Positions 62,659 through 64,000 of a stretch of 64,000 nt of DNA are shown piece by piece. The stretch is from assembly GCF_014656355.1 (NCBI RefSeq), contig NZ_BNCG01000011.1:1-64000 (forward strand), in the 5' to 3' direction. Every line of letters starts with the position of its first letter. Position 1 is the stretch's first letter. The position numbers and the translations under genes were made by a program. The notes under the pieces are model-generated. The model made no database searches, had not been told where the DNA came from, and worked only from the letters and a program-made list of their open reading frames with translations. The DNA is from Camelimonas fluminis. Lineage in GTDB: Bacteria; Pseudomonadota; Alphaproteobacteria; Rhizobiales; Beijerinckiaceae.

Positions 62659-63618
62659 TTGCAAACTGCCCGATTTCTTTGGCTGGTCCTCTTTGCAGCG
62701 GCGTTTGCTGGCGCTGCGCCTGCCATCAGCGCAGCGGAAACGTCGCGGATGGATGCCGCTGACCGGCAACCCACTGGCCACGCCCCGGCGGAGCCGGCAG
62801 CCGGGGCGAAGGCGGACAAAGACAGCGACCCGTCGGACGATGACGATGATGATGACGACAGGGCGCCCGGTGCAGCTCCGGATTCCTGGCCAACAACCTA
62901 TCTGGATCTGGAAACCGGCTGGTCGTCGACGCCTGGCAATACGGTTGGCCTCGGCCGGAACAACCTGCGTTTCCTCACCGGCGAGAAATCGCGCGGCTTT
63001 TACATGTCCGCGCCGCTCACCATCGAACTCAGCGACCGTCTGACCGTTTACGCCGGGCTGGATGGCTCCGGTTCGCAATCGCTGGGCGAAAAATGGAGCA
63101 AGTTCACCCCGGCGTCGTGGAGCGTCGGCGGCTCGGCCGAGATCATCGAACAGTCGGGCTTCATGCCTGGCGTCACCCTGTCCGCCTCGGTGTCGCGCCC
63201 GTTTGAACCCATTGCGCTGAGTGTGTTCAACACCACCTGGACTGGCGGCGTCGACCTCGACTATGCCTTCGACGCCGACCAGACGCGCGGGATCACGGCG
63301 GGCGTCAGCTACAGCCGCACGCAGGTTTCCTCCAGCTTCGTCCGGGTGGGGCCGCAACTTGGCGGCTATATCGGCGCCTATTGGAGTCCGTCGAACCTGT
63401 TCAATGTTTCAGCACAGGTTGGCGTGCAATATTTCGGCGGCGCGGAGGCTGCGTCGCTGCTGCATCTGAAACCGGTGACAACGCCCTACGCCCTGGTGGA
63501 GCTGGAGCACGTCGACGATGACGACAACCGGGTTTTCGCCATGAGCGTCGGCTTCGGCTGGTCGCCAAAACCGGTCGTACAGTTCACGATCTCGACGCCG
63601 CTTTACCTCGTTCGCTGA
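62659..63618 (+). CDS. Putative outer-membrane beta-barrel with Asp-rich linker
   Basis: I do not recognise a named family. From TTG 62659 it has 319 residues: a signal peptide (ARFLWLVLFAAAFAGAAPAISA), a polar linker with eight consecutive Asp (about 60-67), then beta-strand-like sequence with alternating hydrophobic residues and aromatic girdles (TYLDLETGWSSTPGNTVGLG, TVYAGLDGSGSQSL, ITAGVSYSRTQVSSSFVRVG, GGYIGAYWSPSNLFNVSAQVG), ending FTISTPLYLVR. This resembles an outer-membrane barrel of porin or OM-beta type. The Asp run could bind cations. It stands alone before the PPK2 gene. Confidence 0.65.
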   Translation: MQTARFLWLVLFAAAFAGAAPAISAAETSRMDAADRQPTGHAPAEPAAGAKADKDSDPSDDDDDDDDRAPGAAPDSWPTTYLDLETGWSSTPGNTVGLGRNNLRFLTGEKSRGFYMSAPLTIELSDRLTVYAGLDGSGSQSLGEKWSKFTPASWSVGGSAEIIEQSGFMPGVTLSASVSRPFEPIALSVFNTTWTGGVDLDYAFDADQTRGITAGVSYSRTQVSSSFVRVGPQLGGYIGAYWSPSNLFNVSAQVGVQYFGGAEAASLLHLKPVTTPYALVELEHVDDDDNRVFAMSVGFGWSPKPVVQFTISTPLYLVR

Positions 63619-63799
63619 TCCGGCGCCGGATGGCCGACGCGGGCCATGGCCAACAGGATCGCGGGGGCCGCCAGGATCGCTGCCCCCCAAGAACGGGAAT
63701 GTGCAGCATCGGGTCCGGATTGAGCCCTGCATGGTTGAGTCTTGCAAGCCGCCGCGTATCGTTTGACGGCCGGAAACAGCGCGATGAGAAGGAGACCCC

Positions 63800-64000
63800 A
63801 TGAGCGTCAGGAACCCCCACGGGCGGCGTCACGATTCCGGGGCGGGCGCGCAGACGCTGGCCGATCTCGACATGACCGTGACGCTCGGCGACAAACAATA
63901 CGCCGCGCAGCTCAAGGAACTGCAGTTGCGGTTCGAGCGGATCCAGCAGGCCTATCTGTACCACGGACACAAGGGCCTGGTGGCTTTTGAGGGCTGGGAC
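63800..64000 (+). CDS. ppk2: Polyphosphate kinase 2 family protein (5' part)
   Basis: First 67 residues of a PPK2-type kinase, which uses polyphosphate to phosphorylate nucleotides. AAGGAGA precedes ATG 63800. The segment QLKELQLRFERIQQAYLYHGHKGLVAFEGWD is the start of the conserved domain, and the Walker A (AGKGG) should follow just beyond the window. The subclass (nucleoside mono- or diphosphate user) cannot be told from this part. Confidence 0.9.
   Translation, partial: MSVRNPHGRRHDSGAGAQTLADLDMTVTLGDKQYAAQLKELQLRFERIQQAYLYHGHKGLVAFEGWD

Overview
The window looks like the chromosome of a high-GC alphaproteobacterium of the order Hyphomicrobiales (Rhizobiales). Evidence: the zeta/DUF1476–purC and purS–purQ–purL–BolA–grxD blocks, the tlpA/argH–lptM-like–lysA–TIGR02302 block, the HIG1–cobalamin adenosyltransferase–etfBA–hbd block, the rplU–rpmA–GNAT–obgE block, a TorF-type porin and Hyphomicrobiales-like dispersed intergenic repeats. 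I cannot name the genus from sequence alone.

Layout. (1) 1–4.4 kb: a compositionally different, lower-GC accessory segment with a 5'-broken PhoQ-like sensor kinase, an unknown small ORF, an acetamidase/formamidase and a VIT1/CCC1 metal transporter. It ends at an intact tRNA-Leu(CAA), and just beyond lies the 5' half of a second, different tRNA-Leu that stops at the anticodon loop. This looks like the right border of an integrated element. (2) 4.6–14.5 kb: purine biosynthesis (purC, purS, purQ, purL) with a YqaA-like membrane protein, DsbB, a Bcr/CflA exporter and an HSL-type esterase placed among the pur genes, followed by BolA and monothiol glutaredoxin. (3) 14.6–23.2 kb: metallo-beta-lactamase-fold hydrolase, TlpA, argH, small lipoprotein, lysA, a large TIGR02302 membrane protein and a HIG1-like protein. 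(4) 23.5–29.8 kb: cob(I)alamin adenosyltransferase, etfB, etfA, 3-hydroxybutyryl-CoA dehydrogenase, HNH protein, ring-cleaving dioxygenase. (5) 30.2–38.8 kb: secA, MaoC-like dehydratase, gloB with a divergent methyltransferase, acyltransferase-3, accA. (6) 39.1–49.4 kb: envelope genes (L,D-transpeptidase, lytic transglycosylase, TorF porin) and phaB/phaA, the last two separated by a 3.5-kb autotransporter on the opposite strand. (7) 49.7–58.5 kb: rplU, rpmA, GNAT, EamA transporter, obgE, parvulin isomerase, argJ, SIMPL protein, mutT, thioesterase. (8) 58.7–64 kb: tRNA-Leu(CAG), ABC exporter, DUF808 protein, an Asp-rich putative outer-membrane barrel and the start of a PPK2 kinase.

Functional links: purine and arginine/lysine synthesis, electron-transfer flavoprotein with C4 acyl-CoA and polyhydroxybutyrate metabolism (phaA, phaB, hbd, etf, B12 adenosyltransferase), thiol/disulfide handling (DsbB, TlpA, GrxD, BolA) and envelope building. 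Two dispersed repeat families (called A and B here) recur in intergenic regions. I found no CRISPR array, rRNA, intact transposase or recognisable defence system. The most unusual points are the tRNA-Leu half-gene at the island edge, the autotransporter between phaB and phaA, and the esterase coupled between purS and purQ.
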